Shown here: positions 1 through 7,966 of the stretch, piece after piece
Layout of the letters: each line of letters begins with the position of its first letter
How positions within the stretch are numbered: the first letter of the stretch is position 1
NCBI RefSeq assembly: GCF_022511165.1
Contig: NZ_JAFLSB010000012.1
Span: forward strand, 1-44,377
Reading direction: 5' to 3'
Length of the DNA stretch: 44,377 bases
DNA from: Helicobacter sp.
GTDB lineage: Bacteria; Campylobacterota; Campylobacteria; Campylobacterales; Helicobacteraceae
The notes under the pieces: generated by a model
Database searches by the model: none
Seen by the model: the letters and a program-made list of their open reading frames with translations, nothing else
What the model was told of the DNA's origin: nothing
Position numbers and translations under genes: made by a program

Positions 1-52
<52 letters not shown>

Positions 53-240
53 AAAATGGAGAGTTGCATTCAATAGTAGAAGCAAACTCTCCAAAAAGTA
101 TTAGAGAAGCTTGAGCCAAAATAAAATCATAATGGCACAAACTCTCTAAACAAGGAGTTAAACAAAAAAGTTTATAAACTCCATTTATGGAGAATAAACT
201 AATGGCATAACTCCATAAATAAAGCAAACTCTATATACAT
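53..240 (-). repeat. 16S leader with repeated copies of the 16S 5'-end sequence and nested hairpins
   Basis: The minus strand just upstream of 16S carries several copies of the start of the mature RNA. The mature GGAGAGTTTG is at 38-47. An identical decamer is at 83-92, a one-mismatch copy (AGAGAGTTTG) at 138-147, and a shorter copy (AGAGTTTG) at 225-232. Between the first two lies a complementary AACTCTCC (58-65), which could pair with either side. Further inverted repeats occur: TTAGAGA with TCTCTAA, GGAGTTTA with its complement, and TTATGGAG (211-218 region) with CTCCATAA. No protein-coding gene is supported here. It is probably the transcribed leader that is removed during 16S maturation; this role is inferred from position. 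Confidence 0.7.
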
Positions 241-342
241 TTGGTATGTATTAAAGTCAGCTCTTCTTAAAGTTAAAGTTTGTCCTTCTCTTAGTGTTTT
301 TCTATCACAAAGACTAGAGTTTGTAGATTTTATGTTTATAAA

Positions 343-348
343 ATTATA
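343..348 (-). promoter_or_regulatory. Alternative -10 box for the 16S transcript
   Basis: The minus strand reads TTTTTATAATTTTA, a second perfect TATAAT nearer the gene. It would give a leader of about 285 bases. Both this and the box at 525-530 could be active, since rRNA genes often have more than one promoter. The sequence alone cannot decide between them. Confidence 0.25.
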
Positions 349-524
349 AAAACAAAATCCACTCAAAGTCATATTGAGTTGTAAGAATTAAACTAAGAAA
401 ACAAGTTTTTATTCTCTCTTGTATCAAAGAAATAAAACACTTCTTTTCTGCTTGGATGTCAAAGATCATACCAAATATAATCAGCCAAATAACTCTAAGC
501 TCTCTTAAAAGCTAATAAACATTG

Positions 525-530
525 ATTATA
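525..530 (-). promoter_or_regulatory. Candidate -10 box for the 16S transcript
   Basis: The minus strand reads TATAAT here, within CAATATAATCAATG. Campylobacterota housekeeping promoters depend mainly on a -10 box, so no good -35 box is expected. It would give a leader of about 465 bases ahead of mature 16S. The box is a perfect consensus hexamer in an AT-rich region, so a chance match is possible. Confidence 0.3.
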
Positions 531-705
531 TTGATAAAGAACAGCCATAAGAATACTTTTATCTTTATTGATAGTTTTTAGGCATAAGTGTATGGTTTTA
601 GTGTGTGAAAAAAACAAAAACCTCAAATAGCGAAAAACCTACAAGAATAGACAGAAGCTCATCAAATGGGAGTGAAATACTACATAATCAGGGCTTAAAG
701 TAGGC

Positions 706-1617
706 TTAAGAGTAGATATGTTTGTAGGCTGATTTCCAACGTTTATGAAACCAAAACCAATCTTCAGGCTTAGCTCTTATGGCTTGCTCTATAATATATG
801 CTTGAGCCTGTGTCGCTTCTTGTATATCCACTGCGCTCTCTTTGCTCTTAGCACAATAAATGGGCGGATAAAAACGCACCTCAAAGCTTTTGTAATCTTT
901 ATTGATACTAATCATCACCGGCACAATCCCCACATCAAAACGTCTTGAAAGCACAGAGGCAATAGTCGTATGTGTGGCTTTCTTACCAAAAAAATCAACC
1001 CATATCCCCTCGTTTTCAGAAATATTCTGATCAATAAGAATCCCCGCAACTGCATTATCACTGCTATAAAGCTTCAACAAATGCTTAAAGGCACCCTTTT
1101 TATCAATAAATTTGACTTTTTGTAATTCTCTCCTTGCAATAATCATTTGATTAATCGCATTAAAAGGTGTTAAGCGCCCTAAAGAAGCTGTATTGCACCA
1201 CTTATAGCGAGGAGGTAAAATGCTTGCCATAGCTTCCCAATATCCATAATGTGCCGAAACAAGAACCGCGCCCTTATCTTTTTCTAATGTGTCTAAGAAA
1301 TAATGCTCATCAACAAAAGAAAAAAGCGGCTCGTATTTCTCTTGAGGAATAAAAGGTAATCGTATAGTCTCAAGTATAACAAACGCAAAATTATCATAGC
1401 AAGTCTTTATGATATGGCATTTTTGTTCCTTGCTCATTTCTTCACCATATACAAAATCCAAATTTGCCTGTGCGTCTTTAAATCTCCTCCTATCAAAAAT
1501 TCTCATCACAAAAGCCAAAGACTTAATATGCCACAAAAACAACCAGTGAGGCATTTTAGCAAGATAGAATCCTAAAGTATTGGCTATGATTTGAACGATT
1601 TTTGCCCAAAAATTCAT
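706..1617 (-). CDS. lpxL: Lipid A biosynthesis acyltransferase (LpxL/HtrB family)
   Basis: Inner-membrane acyltransferase of the LpxL/LpxM family, which adds a secondary acyl chain to lipid A precursors using acyl-ACP. The protein has about 303 residues, near the usual length. It has a hydrophobic N-terminal anchor (about residues 10-40), the family catalytic H-X4-E motif (His123, Glu128 in AHYGYWEA) and a later LIDQN motif. The frame is open further upstream, but I place the start at the ATG that overlaps the waaC stop as ATGA, with GAGGG in front of it. It is the last gene of the fdxA-gppA-waaC-lpxL operon; the pairing with heptosyltransferase fits a joint role in LPS inner core and lipid A. 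The exact acyl chain and position cannot be told from sequence. Confidence 0.92.
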   Translation of the reverse strand: MNFWAKIVQIIANTLGFYLAKMPHWLFLWHIKSLAFVMRIFDRRRFKDAQANLDFVYGEEMSKEQKCHIIKTCYDNFAFVILETIRLPFIPQEKYEPLFSFVDEHYFLDTLEKDKGAVLVSAHYGYWEAMASILPPRYKWCNTASLGRLTPFNAINQMIIARRELQKVKFIDKKGAFKHLLKLYSSDNAVAGILIDQNISENEGIWVDFFGKKATHTTIASVLSRRFDVGIVPVMISINKDYKSFEVRFYPPIYCAKSKESAVDIQEATQAQAYIIEQAIRAKPEDWFWFHKRWKSAYKHIYS

Positions 1618-2705
1618 TTTTTGCCCTCGCTTATAGCTTTGAGTATATCCCTTGCACTCGCACAAATCGCACTTGGGTTGATATGTGCAATAGAAAAATC
1701 ATCTTTTTTATAGCTTGGATTCTCGCTCCCGTATAAAAAGCGATTATAGGGACTATTGAGCGCGAATCTTTGAGGGGGGGTATTACCATAGAGGCTAAGA
1801 GAGGCTCTTTGCATTGCCCACGCTAAATGCGTAACACCCGTATCCCCGCCAATAACTAAATCCACTTTTTGCATCAAAGCCTTAAGTATATCCATTGAGA
1901 GCAGAGGCAAGAGAATCACGCGCTCTTGCATAGCAAATTGCTCCTTGATATAATGCGCCTTATTTGTGCTATGATGTAGGAGCAAAAAGCGCACATAGGG
2001 ATTTGTATCTAAAAGTTCTTGAATAACTTGCACAAATAAATCTGGCGGGTAGCTTTTAGATTCTAAACTCGCCTCAAGCACAAGTAATACATACAGGCAA
2101 TGCCCCTTGTGTGCTTCTGCTTGCGCCTTTAATTCTACCAAGATATGTTCAATTTGCTCTTGTGCTTCCTTGCTCACACCAAAAGCTTTGGCACGAGAAG
2201 CGTAAAATGTCTCGCTCTCTTCTTGTTCTATCCCAAGTGCAGCACTTACAAGCGTGAGGTTGCGCTTTAAAATATGCTCACTATAAGGTATATGCACCTT
2301 ATGTGTGTAGCACACACTTGCCACAGGCTCTTTGATAGAATCCCAAGCAAAACCCCAAAATTCATTTTTTTTAAGCATTGCTCCACAAAGGGCGGATTTG
2401 ATTAGCCCCTGCATATCAATAAGTTTATCACAAGATTGCATATCTTTAAGCTGCTGTCTAATCTGTGGAAGTGCGCTGATACCACCCTTTTTAAGATTAA
2501 TGCTTATAAGATTATCAATGCAAGGGCTATTCTCTAATATCGCAGCAAACATACTATCTACAATCCAATGCAAACACACACCTTGTGGATATATCTGTTG
2601 TAAATATGCTTTTACAAAAGGAAGAACGCACGCTCCAACAATCACATCACCCAAGCTTGAAAGGCGCAAGAAAGCAATATTTATAGGGGGGTGCTGTGCT
2701 TTCAC
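1614..2705 (-). CDS. waaC: Lipopolysaccharide heptosyltransferase I (WaaC/RfaC)
   Basis: GT9-family glycosyltransferase that adds the first heptose to Kdo-lipid A at the cytoplasmic face of the inner membrane. The 363-residue protein begins with the typical FLRLSSLGDVI motif (about residues 13-23) and carries the donor-site segment GGDTGVTHLAWA near residue 285, followed by LYGNTPPQR. Length fits the family. The start is a GTG preceded by AGGGGA at about eight bases. It begins 11 bases after the gppA stop and its stop overlaps the lpxL start by four bases, so translation of the three genes is probably coupled. Neighbourhood and motifs favour heptosyltransferase I over II. Confidence 0.92.
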   Translation of the reverse strand: MKAQHPPINIAFLRLSSLGDVIVGACVLPFVKAYLQQIYPQGVCLHWIVDSMFAAILENSPCIDNLISINLKKGGISALPQIRQQLKDMQSCDKLIDMQGLIKSALCGAMLKKNEFWGFAWDSIKEPVASVCYTHKVHIPYSEHILKRNLTLVSAALGIEQEESETFYASRAKAFGVSKEAQEQIEHILVELKAQAEAHKGHCLYVLLVLEASLESKSYPPDLFVQVIQELLDTNPYVRFLLLHHSTNKAHYIKEQFAMQERVILLPLLSMDILKALMQKVDLVIGGDTGVTHLAWAMQRASLSLYGNTPPQRFALNSPYNRFLYGSENPSYKKDDFSIAHINPSAICASARDILKAISEGKK

Positions 2706-2716
2706 TTCATTTTCCC

Positions 2717-4189
2717 CTAGATTCGGACAAACTCGATATGCAAAGGCTCAGGCTGATGAAGTTTTGTGATATTTTCTCGTGCAAGATACAAATCTGTGCT
2801 TGTGTAAATTTTTAAAGTTTTAGGCTTAATGTATTCATAACGAATCTGCGCATTCCCTTCACTGCGACAAATCGTCTCTGCAAGGGCAAGCATAAAGCTA
2901 AGCCACTGCAAACTAAGTAACTTTGGCATCATATCACTTATATGCCTAATGCTTTCATCTTGCGGAATCTTTTTTCCGCTATATTCTACAAGCAAACAAA
3001 CACTCATTCGCTCTGTGTGCGAGAATCCATACTCTAGGGCATTAAGCAAAAAATACGACCCGTGATGCCCTGCATTATAAAAATTAAGAATCCGCCCAAT
3101 GCTTGAGAGATATGAAGCAATATGAAGGAGTTTTTTGCACTGCTCATCAAGCTTGTGCATAGGAAAAAGAGCATCAAAAATCTTCAAAGATTCTCTGCGA
3201 GTCATCTCCGCATATCTCTTATCAAGCATAAAACGATCTTCTATCGCGCCAATGGAGGGATTAATGCCCTTAGGAAAAGTATTTTTATGTCCGCGCAGCA
3301 AATCGCTCAAATACACACCCTCACGCACACCTACACCACTTGCCACAATCTCTTTTGTATGAAAATGTGCAAGAAACATCTGCAAAATCAGCGCGCCACT
3401 ACGAATATTATCGATTCTATCTGGTGGCACACCAATATCTGCAAGTTTATCTAATGGCGTATATGATACTTTTTCAAAAAATTTCATATTTTGCATAACA
3501 TCAATTTCATAGCCGTGTATTTCCTCAATCGCATATTTTTTATTCTTCATAATCATTTTTGCCAAAGCGCGTATTGTGCCTCCCACGCCAAAAACACGAT
3601 GATGCTTAAAATGCGGAGGAATATTTTTGAGTTGATTTTGTATGAAAGCAACCGCCCCTTTTATGTTATTTTTTTTATCAAAAAAAAGTTCTTTGAGGCG
3701 AATAGTCCCAATATCAAGCGAAATCAAATCAATAATCTTCCCCTCTTGTATCAGCGCGCATTCCGTGCTACCACCGCCTATATCAATCGTGATTCCATCT
3801 TTGTAATGTGAGAGATTAGCACAGGCTATACCCCCATAAAGTGCCTCCTTTTTGCCATCAATCACTTTTACTGAAAGCGCACACTCCCGCCTTGCCCTCT
3901 CCACAAATACAGACGCATTTGGCGCATCACGTAATGCAGAAGTCGCTACACAAAAGATTTTGCGACTTTTATGAGCTTTGGCGATTTGGACGAATTCTTT
4001 AAGGGCGCAAATAGCACGATCCATTGGGGCTTTGCCTAAAACCCCCCCAGATTGATAGCAACCCTCCGAAATACGCACTTTGCTTTTGGTTTCGTAAATC
4101 AAATGAAAAGCAAAACGCGAGGTTTTGCGGTAGATTGCCATACGAGCAGAATTTGAGCCAATGTCAATAACAGAAGTAATTTTTGACAT
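2717..4189 (-). CDS. gppA: Ppx/GppA family exopolyphosphatase / guanosine pentaphosphatase
   Basis: ASKHA-fold phosphatase acting on polyphosphate and/or pppGpp, and so linked to the stringent response. The 490-residue protein shows the family's phosphate-binding motifs: DIGSNSAR (residues 9-16), the ATSALRDAPN segment (82-91) and DIGGGSTE (136-143). The C-terminal third is helical with an HD-like look (HHGSYFL near residue 370), as in long Ppx/GppA proteins. The start overlaps the ferredoxin stop by one base (TAATG), with AAGGGGA as ribosome binding site. Whether it prefers polyphosphate or pppGpp cannot be judged from sequence. Confidence 0.9.
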   Translation of the reverse strand: MSKITSVIDIGSNSARMAIYRKTSRFAFHLIYETKSKVRISEGCYQSGGVLGKAPMDRAICALKEFVQIAKAHKSRKIFCVATSALRDAPNASVFVERARRECALSVKVIDGKKEALYGGIACANLSHYKDGITIDIGGGSTECALIQEGKIIDLISLDIGTIRLKELFFDKKNNIKGAVAFIQNQLKNIPPHFKHHRVFGVGGTIRALAKMIMKNKKYAIEEIHGYEIDVMQNMKFFEKVSYTPLDKLADIGVPPDRIDNIRSGALILQMFLAHFHTKEIVASGVGVREGVYLSDLLRGHKNTFPKGINPSIGAIEDRFMLDKRYAEMTRRESLKIFDALFPMHKLDEQCKKLLHIASYLSSIGRILNFYNAGHHGSYFLLNALEYGFSHTERMSVCLLVEYSGKKIPQDESIRHISDMMPKLLSLQWLSFMLALAETICRSEGNAQIRYEYIKPKTLKIYTSTDLYLARENITKLHQPEPLHIEFVRI

Positions 4190-4440
4190 TATTCCCCTTT
4201 TTGAAACATTTCAAACTTATACTTTAGCTCCTCGATGCTCTCAATATTATCAGGATCAGGCACAATCGCATCTACTGGGCATACAGATAAACAACTTGGC
4301 TCATCATAGCTCCCTACGCATTCAGTGCATATATCTGGGTCAATACTATAAATAGGATCCCCCTCCTCAATCGCACCATTAGGGCATTCCTCCGCACAAG
4401 AATCACAAGCAATACATTCATTATTAATCATCAAAGCCAT
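4189..4440 (-). CDS. fdxA: 2[4Fe-4S] ferredoxin, YfhL-like
   Basis: Small electron carrier of 83 residues with two cluster-binding motifs. The first is C9-X2-C12-X2-C15-X3-C19-P. The second has the long spacing C38-X2-C41-X8-C50-X3-C54-P that marks the YfhL/Alvin type. The remaining C-terminal tail is acidic. The start has an AGGAG site. It is the first gene of the operon that continues into gppA, waaC and lpxL; in H. pylori the same gene order carries fdxA, where loss of the gene has been linked to altered metronidazole response. Redox partners are not evident in the window. Confidence 0.93.
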   Translation of the reverse strand: MALMINNECIACDSCAEECPNGAIEEGDPIYSIDPDICTECVGSYDEPSCLSVCPVDAIVPDPDNIESIEELKYKFEMFQKGE

Positions 4441-4466
4441 TTTCTACTCCTAAAAAATATATGTTG

Positions 4467-4520
4467 CGATAAAACTACGATAAAATTTTGTATTAAAGCT
4501 AAATATCAGTTAAGCTTAAC
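4467..4520 (-). promoter_or_regulatory. Direct repeat and palindrome upstream of the ferredoxin gene
   Basis: The 94-base gap in front of fdxA holds two structured elements. CGATAAAA occurs at 4467-4474 and again at 4478-4485, that is with an 11-base period, one turn of the helix. A perfect 12-base palindrome GTTAAGCTTAAC is at 4509-4520. Both lie where an operator of fdxA would be expected, but no regulator can be named and the -10 box is not clear. Confidence 0.4.
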
Positions 4521-4534
4521 TTAATTTATGATTT

Positions 4535-5353
4535 TTAATCTCTAATCCATACATCAACCCCATATTCATCAGGGTGATTAGTGGCAATAATTTGTGTATT
4601 TGGCACAAGAGAGAGCAGTTCTTTAAAATAATCTTGAGGGATAAAAAGCATAGTTGCGCCACTAAAAATTGCCTTTTTTAATTCATCTTTGTTACTTACT
4701 GCAACTATCACATCGCATTCAAGTCGCCACGCAAAATGCAATAATTCTTTGAGTGTTTTGCCCTCTATGGGCGCAGCAGGGATAAACAGCATATCCGCAC
4801 CAAAGAGAGCGGATTCTAGAATTTGATAAGATTCTAGAAATATATCTGCATAGATAATAGGCAAAGTGCTATGTCGGCGCAAAAGTGAAATAGATTCTAA
4901 AAGAAGCATATGCTCTTGCAAATGCGCACGCGAAGAGGTATATTGAGGGATAAAATCAAGCATATAAGCATCAAAATTGCCCGGCGCATTTTCTTCAAGC
5001 TTTGCACATTCATAAAGCAAAGAACTCCCCTCTATATGAGATTCTAAAATTATTCTTTTTGCTATTTTAGGGAGATAATGTGAATCTTGTGGGCAAGATG
5101 ATGCAAAGGAAGTATAATGCTGTGTTTGTTCTTTGGATATTGATGTCTTTATTTGTGATACATCATTTTGTGCTTCATTTTGCATTTGACGCGCAAAAAA
5201 ATCAGCCCTTATGCGCGGTAAATACGGACTATAAGCTAATGTGCGCCCTAATGTATCAAAATCTATGCTTGCTTTGCGCATCTTTAGATTTTCTTTTGCA
5301 CACAAAAGCGCTTCCTTGCTCACCTGCCCTAATATCATATTTTCTTTTTTCAT
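4535..5353 (-). CDS. TrpC-like (indole-3-glycerol phosphate synthase fold) protein without catalytic residues
   Basis: A 272-residue protein whose second half follows the TrpC beta/alpha barrel: PIIYADIFLESYQI (about 165-178) matches the TrpC segment usually reading PVLRKDFI-DPYQI, and FGADMLFI, CDVIVAVSNKDEL and SGATMLFI follow in the right order. The expected catalytic residues are absent. The ExKxxSPS motif reads ESHIEGSS (104-111), so its lysine is replaced; the lysine of RKDF is replaced by alanine; the glutamate of VEVH and the asparagine of the NNR motif are missing. A Gln/Ser-rich insert lies near residues 52-95. It therefore probably has no indole-glycerol phosphate synthase activity. 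It has its own promoter and sits upstream of fdxA. Function unknown. Confidence 0.75.
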   Translation of the reverse strand: MKKENMILGQVSKEALLCAKENLKMRKASIDFDTLGRTLAYSPYLPRIRADFFARQMQNEAQNDVSQIKTSISKEQTQHYTSFASSCPQDSHYLPKIAKRIILESHIEGSSLLYECAKLEENAPGNFDAYMLDFIPQYTSSRAHLQEHMLLLESISLLRRHSTLPIIYADIFLESYQILESALFGADMLFIPAAPIEGKTLKELLHFAWRLECDVIVAVSNKDELKKAIFSGATMLFIPQDYFKELLSLVPNTQIIATNHPDEYGVDVWIRD

Positions 5354-5434
5354 TTCCCTTTTTGCGTCCTTAAAATATTTTTTATATCATTTCTACCATT
5401 TATTCTATATGTTTTAATTCTGCATATTTTTGCG

Positions 5435-5440
5435 ATTATA
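5435..5440 (-). promoter_or_regulatory. Promoter -10 box for the TrpC-like gene
   Basis: The minus strand reads GGGTATAATCGC, a perfect TATAAT about 80 bases upstream of the TrpC-like start codon. This gap serves two divergent genes, and a separate box for the other direction is at 5521-5526. No -35 box is seen, which is usual in this group. Confidence 0.45.
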
Positions 5441-5520
5441 CCCTAAGAATCCTTACCTCCAAACCTTAAGCCCCAATCTCCCAAATAGCCACACACAAGC
5501 ACTCATTTAATATATTTGCT

Positions 5521-5526
5521 TATAAT
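5521..5526 (+). promoter_or_regulatory. Promoter -10 box for the Gfo/Idh/MocA gene
   Basis: TATAAT preceded by TTTGCT, about 73 bases ahead of the GTG start at 5599. The leader that follows contains an inverted repeat AATCTGC (5534-5540) / GCAGATT (5564-5570) with a 23-base loop. The box is a consensus match; the hairpin may be chance. Confidence 0.4.
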
Positions 5527-5598
5527 CACAAGCAATCTGCTCCGCTTTTACCTTATAAGCCTTGCAGATTCTATTCAACGCACCTTAAGGATTCTTTT

Positions 5599-6639
5599 GT
5601 GATACAATGCGCAATGATTGGTTATGGTTATTGGGGACGCAATGTCGCAAAAGCCTTGTTTCATAGCACACATTTTTGTCTTGTTAGTATTTTTGATAAT
5701 GACAAAAATGCACAACAAGAAGCTTTACAAGATTATCAAGCCTTGCTCCAAAATCCACCAAAAGCCTTGCAAAAACACATCAAGCCATCTCTTATCATAT
5801 ATGAGAGCTATGAGGCAATTTTGCACGATAGCAAGATTGAGGCAATTTTTATCATCACGCCTCCGCACACACATTTTGCTCTTGCCAAAGCTGCCTTAGA
5901 ATCTGCCAAACACACCTTTGTAGAAAAGCCTCTTACCACGCAAAGCTCACAAGCAAGGGCGCTCTATGAGTTGGCAGATTCACAAAATGTGCAACTCTAT
6001 TGCGACCATATTTTTTTGCACTCCCCTGCAATTATGTATCTTAAATCCCACATACAAAGCTTTGGGGAGATTGTTTATATTAACGCGCGGCGCATTAATT
6101 TGGGGCTTTTTCAAAGCAATGTCGATGTGATTTGGGATTTGGCGATTCACGATTTAAGCATTATTGATTATCTTGTGGGGCTACATATTGAGGAAGTTTC
6201 TACTTTTGGGGCAAAATATCTCAATTATCCAAATGATGCTCTTGCTAATATCAATCTCCGCTTACATAATGGCATCATCATTACGCTTAATCTCTCGTGG
6301 TTAAGCCCTATTAAAGTGCGTGAGATGATTATTGGTGGGAGCAAAAAAACAGCTATTTATGATGAGACAAAACGCGATAAAATCACGCTTTTTGATACCG
6401 GTGTAGTGATAAAAGATACTTTTGATAAAACAAGCCTCTATCAAAAAATGATTGAATATAAGCTTGGTGAGCAGTTTAGTCCCACCTTGCCCCAAAGTAT
6501 GCCACTTGATAATTCTATTGCTCATTTTGCTGCTTGTATTAGGGGTAAAAATAAAGAATCTAAAAACGATAAAGCCCACGTGTTGCGAGTGATTGAAGCC
6601 ATAGAGCGCATCAGTTTGGCAAAGATTCCACTATGCTAA
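5599..6639 (+). CDS. Gfo/Idh/MocA family NAD(P)-dependent oxidoreductase
   Basis: A 346-residue sugar-type dehydrogenase. The Rossmann motif GYGYWG is at residues 8-13, the family's EKP motif at 109-111, and the segment WDLAIHDLSIIDYL near 177 supplies the usual active-site His. The relatives with most similar layout act on nucleotide sugars (for example UDP-HexNAc-type 3-dehydrogenases), and an acetyltransferase of the matching WbpD type occurs at 22689, but a link between them is inference only. The start is GTG, chosen because TAAGGA lies eight bases upstream; a later ATG at 5614 would cut into the nucleotide-binding strand. The 3' end overlaps the convergent M16 gene by 29 bases. Confidence 0.85.
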   Translation: MIQCAMIGYGYWGRNVAKALFHSTHFCLVSIFDNDKNAQQEALQDYQALLQNPPKALQKHIKPSLIIYESYEAILHDSKIEAIFIITPPHTHFALAKAALESAKHTFVEKPLTTQSSQARALYELADSQNVQLYCDHIFLHSPAIMYLKSHIQSFGEIVYINARRINLGLFQSNVDVIWDLAIHDLSIIDYLVGLHIEEVSTFGAKYLNYPNDALANINLRLHNGIIITLNLSWLSPIKVREMIIGGSKKTAIYDETKRDKITLFDTGVVIKDTFDKTSLYQKMIEYKLGEQFSPTLPQSMPLDNSIAHFAACIRGKNKESKNDKAHVLRVIEAIERISLAKIPLC

Positions 6640-7966
6640 AACTCATTTGTAATATTTCTTTATGCGATGTGATGTAGGCATTAAGCTCTGCTAAGGTAAG
6701 TTTGCTTATTTGTTCAAGCTCTTTTTTATGATAATCTAAGGGCAATCCCTTAAAATAATTCATAAATTTTGTATTTAAGCGCGAAGTGAGTTTTTCCTCT
6801 CGCAATGGCTCACTGCCGAGCAAAAATGCCTTTGCCGCACTTAATTCCTCCTCTGTTGCACCCTTTGCAATAAAATTATTGACTACTTCTTTAACGACAT
6901 TTATTGCCTCATCTTTATTTTCAAGTTTTGTTTGCAAATGCCCACTCGCATAATCCGCTGCACCACCCACACTAATATATAAAGAAGCCGAATAAGCAAG
7001 TCCTCTTTTGACGCGCACTTCTTCCATTATGCGTGAGCCAAAGCCACTCCCACCGAGTATAAAACTCATTACTTTTGCAATATAATTTTTCTCTTTATCT
7101 TTCACATCAAAGGGTGCGCCAAAATAAATAAAGGCTTGTTCTGTGCTTTTTTGCACAACCATAGAATCTGCCTGCTTTGCCACTTCAAAATGCAGCTTTT
7201 GCTTTGCTTCTCCAAGGGGGAGAGACTGCAGGGTATGGGTGAGTTTTGCTTTTATTTTTTCTTCTTGCATATCTCCACCAGCAACAATAATAAGACGATT
7301 AAGAACAAGATTGCGTGCTAAAAAATCTTCAACATCTTTAAGCTTTATAGATTCTACACTTGCCTTATCTCCACTCAAAGGAATCGCTAAAGGTGTGCCT
7401 TTAAAAAGAATCTTATTGAGATTTTTTTCTGCTACATCATCAAAATCGCTCTCATCTCGTGCAAGCTTGCTAAGACTTAAAGCCCTCACTTTTTCAAGAC
7501 TCTCTTGGGTAAGATTTGGACCACTTAAAAGCATTGCAAGAAGGCGCAAACTCTCATCTTCAAACTCCTTCAAATAAGATATATCAAATCTCAAAGTCTG
7601 CAGTCCCGCACTTGCATACAAATCGATAGCCTTGCTCTCTAATTTATCTGCAAATGCCACACTCCCTAGCTCTTTTGTGCCTTCATTAAGAATCCTTGCA
7701 CTTATAGAAGCAAGTCCTGCAATCTCACTATCCGCACTCCCTCCCATAAATACAAGCTCTATGCTGCCCACAGGGAGATGTGTGTTTTGCTCAAAAATAA
7801 ATGGCACCTGCACATTGTGTATGTTAATATACTCCACTTTGTTTGTATTCTTTTGCGCTTTGCTCATATCATAATTCTTTAGCTCTACCCCATTTTTATT
7901 CTGCGCACCCATAGCATCTCCTACACATAATATCAACATCGCAAAATATACACAAACACGCCTCAT
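6611..7966 (-). CDS. M16 (pitrilysin/processing peptidase) family protein lacking the zinc motif
   Basis: A 451-residue exported protein with a signal peptide (about residues 1-20) and two M16-type domains. The C-terminal half keeps the Arg/Tyr signature (EEVRVKRGLAYSASLY) expected of the family. In the N-terminal domain the place of the zinc-binding HxxEH is occupied by S87-I-S-A90-R91 within GLASISARILNEGT, so the three metal and catalytic residues appear to be lost. It probably acts as a non-catalytic partner of another M16 subunit, or as a chaperone-like periplasmic protein. Its start overlaps the mqnC stop by four bases (ATGA). The same order (bamA, mqnC, this gene) is recalled from H. 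pylori, where the gene is annotated as a processing protease. Confidence 0.85.
   Translation of the reverse strand: MRRVCVYFAMLILCVGDAMGAQNKNGVELKNYDMSKAQKNTNKVEYINIHNVQVPFIFEQNTHLPVGSIELVFMGGSADSEIAGLASISARILNEGTKELGSVAFADKLESKAIDLYASAGLQTLRFDISYLKEFEDESLRLLAMLLSGPNLTQESLEKVRALSLSKLARDESDFDDVAEKNLNKILFKGTPLAIPLSGDKASVESIKLKDVEDFLARNLVLNRLIIVAGGDMQEEKIKAKLTHTLQSLPLGEAKQKLHFEVAKQADSMVVQKSTEQAFIYFGAPFDVKDKEKNYIAKVMSFILGGSGFGSRIMEEVRVKRGLAYSASLYISVGGAADYASGHLQTKLENKDEAINVVKEVVNNFIAKGATEEELSAAKAFLLGSEPLREEKLTSRLNTKFMNYFKGLPLDYHKKELEQISKLTLAELNAYITSHKEILQMSFSIVESLPN

Larger units (their letters stand above)
241..705. other. Gene-free stretch: upstream leader and promoter zone of the 16S gene
   Basis: No open frame here looks like a gene. 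The stretch lies between the stop of the lipid A acyltransferase gene and the 16S leader, both on the minus strand, so it should hold the rRNA promoter. Two TATAAT boxes on the minus strand are listed separately. The sequence is AT-rich with several short direct repeats (for example GGCTTAA twice near 691-708). I saw no tRNA cloverleaf and no strong GC-rich terminator with a T-run. Confidence 0.6.

Noticed and set aside
2332..2769. Plus-strand frame of 145 codons
   Set aside because: It lies opposite waaC and the start of the gppA end, has biased residues typical of an antisense frame, and no ribosome site.
7143..7577. Plus-strand frame of 144 codons, Ser/Arg/Leu-rich
   Set aside because: It is antisense to the M16-like gene, whose protein family is clear; the composition is that of a reversed frame.
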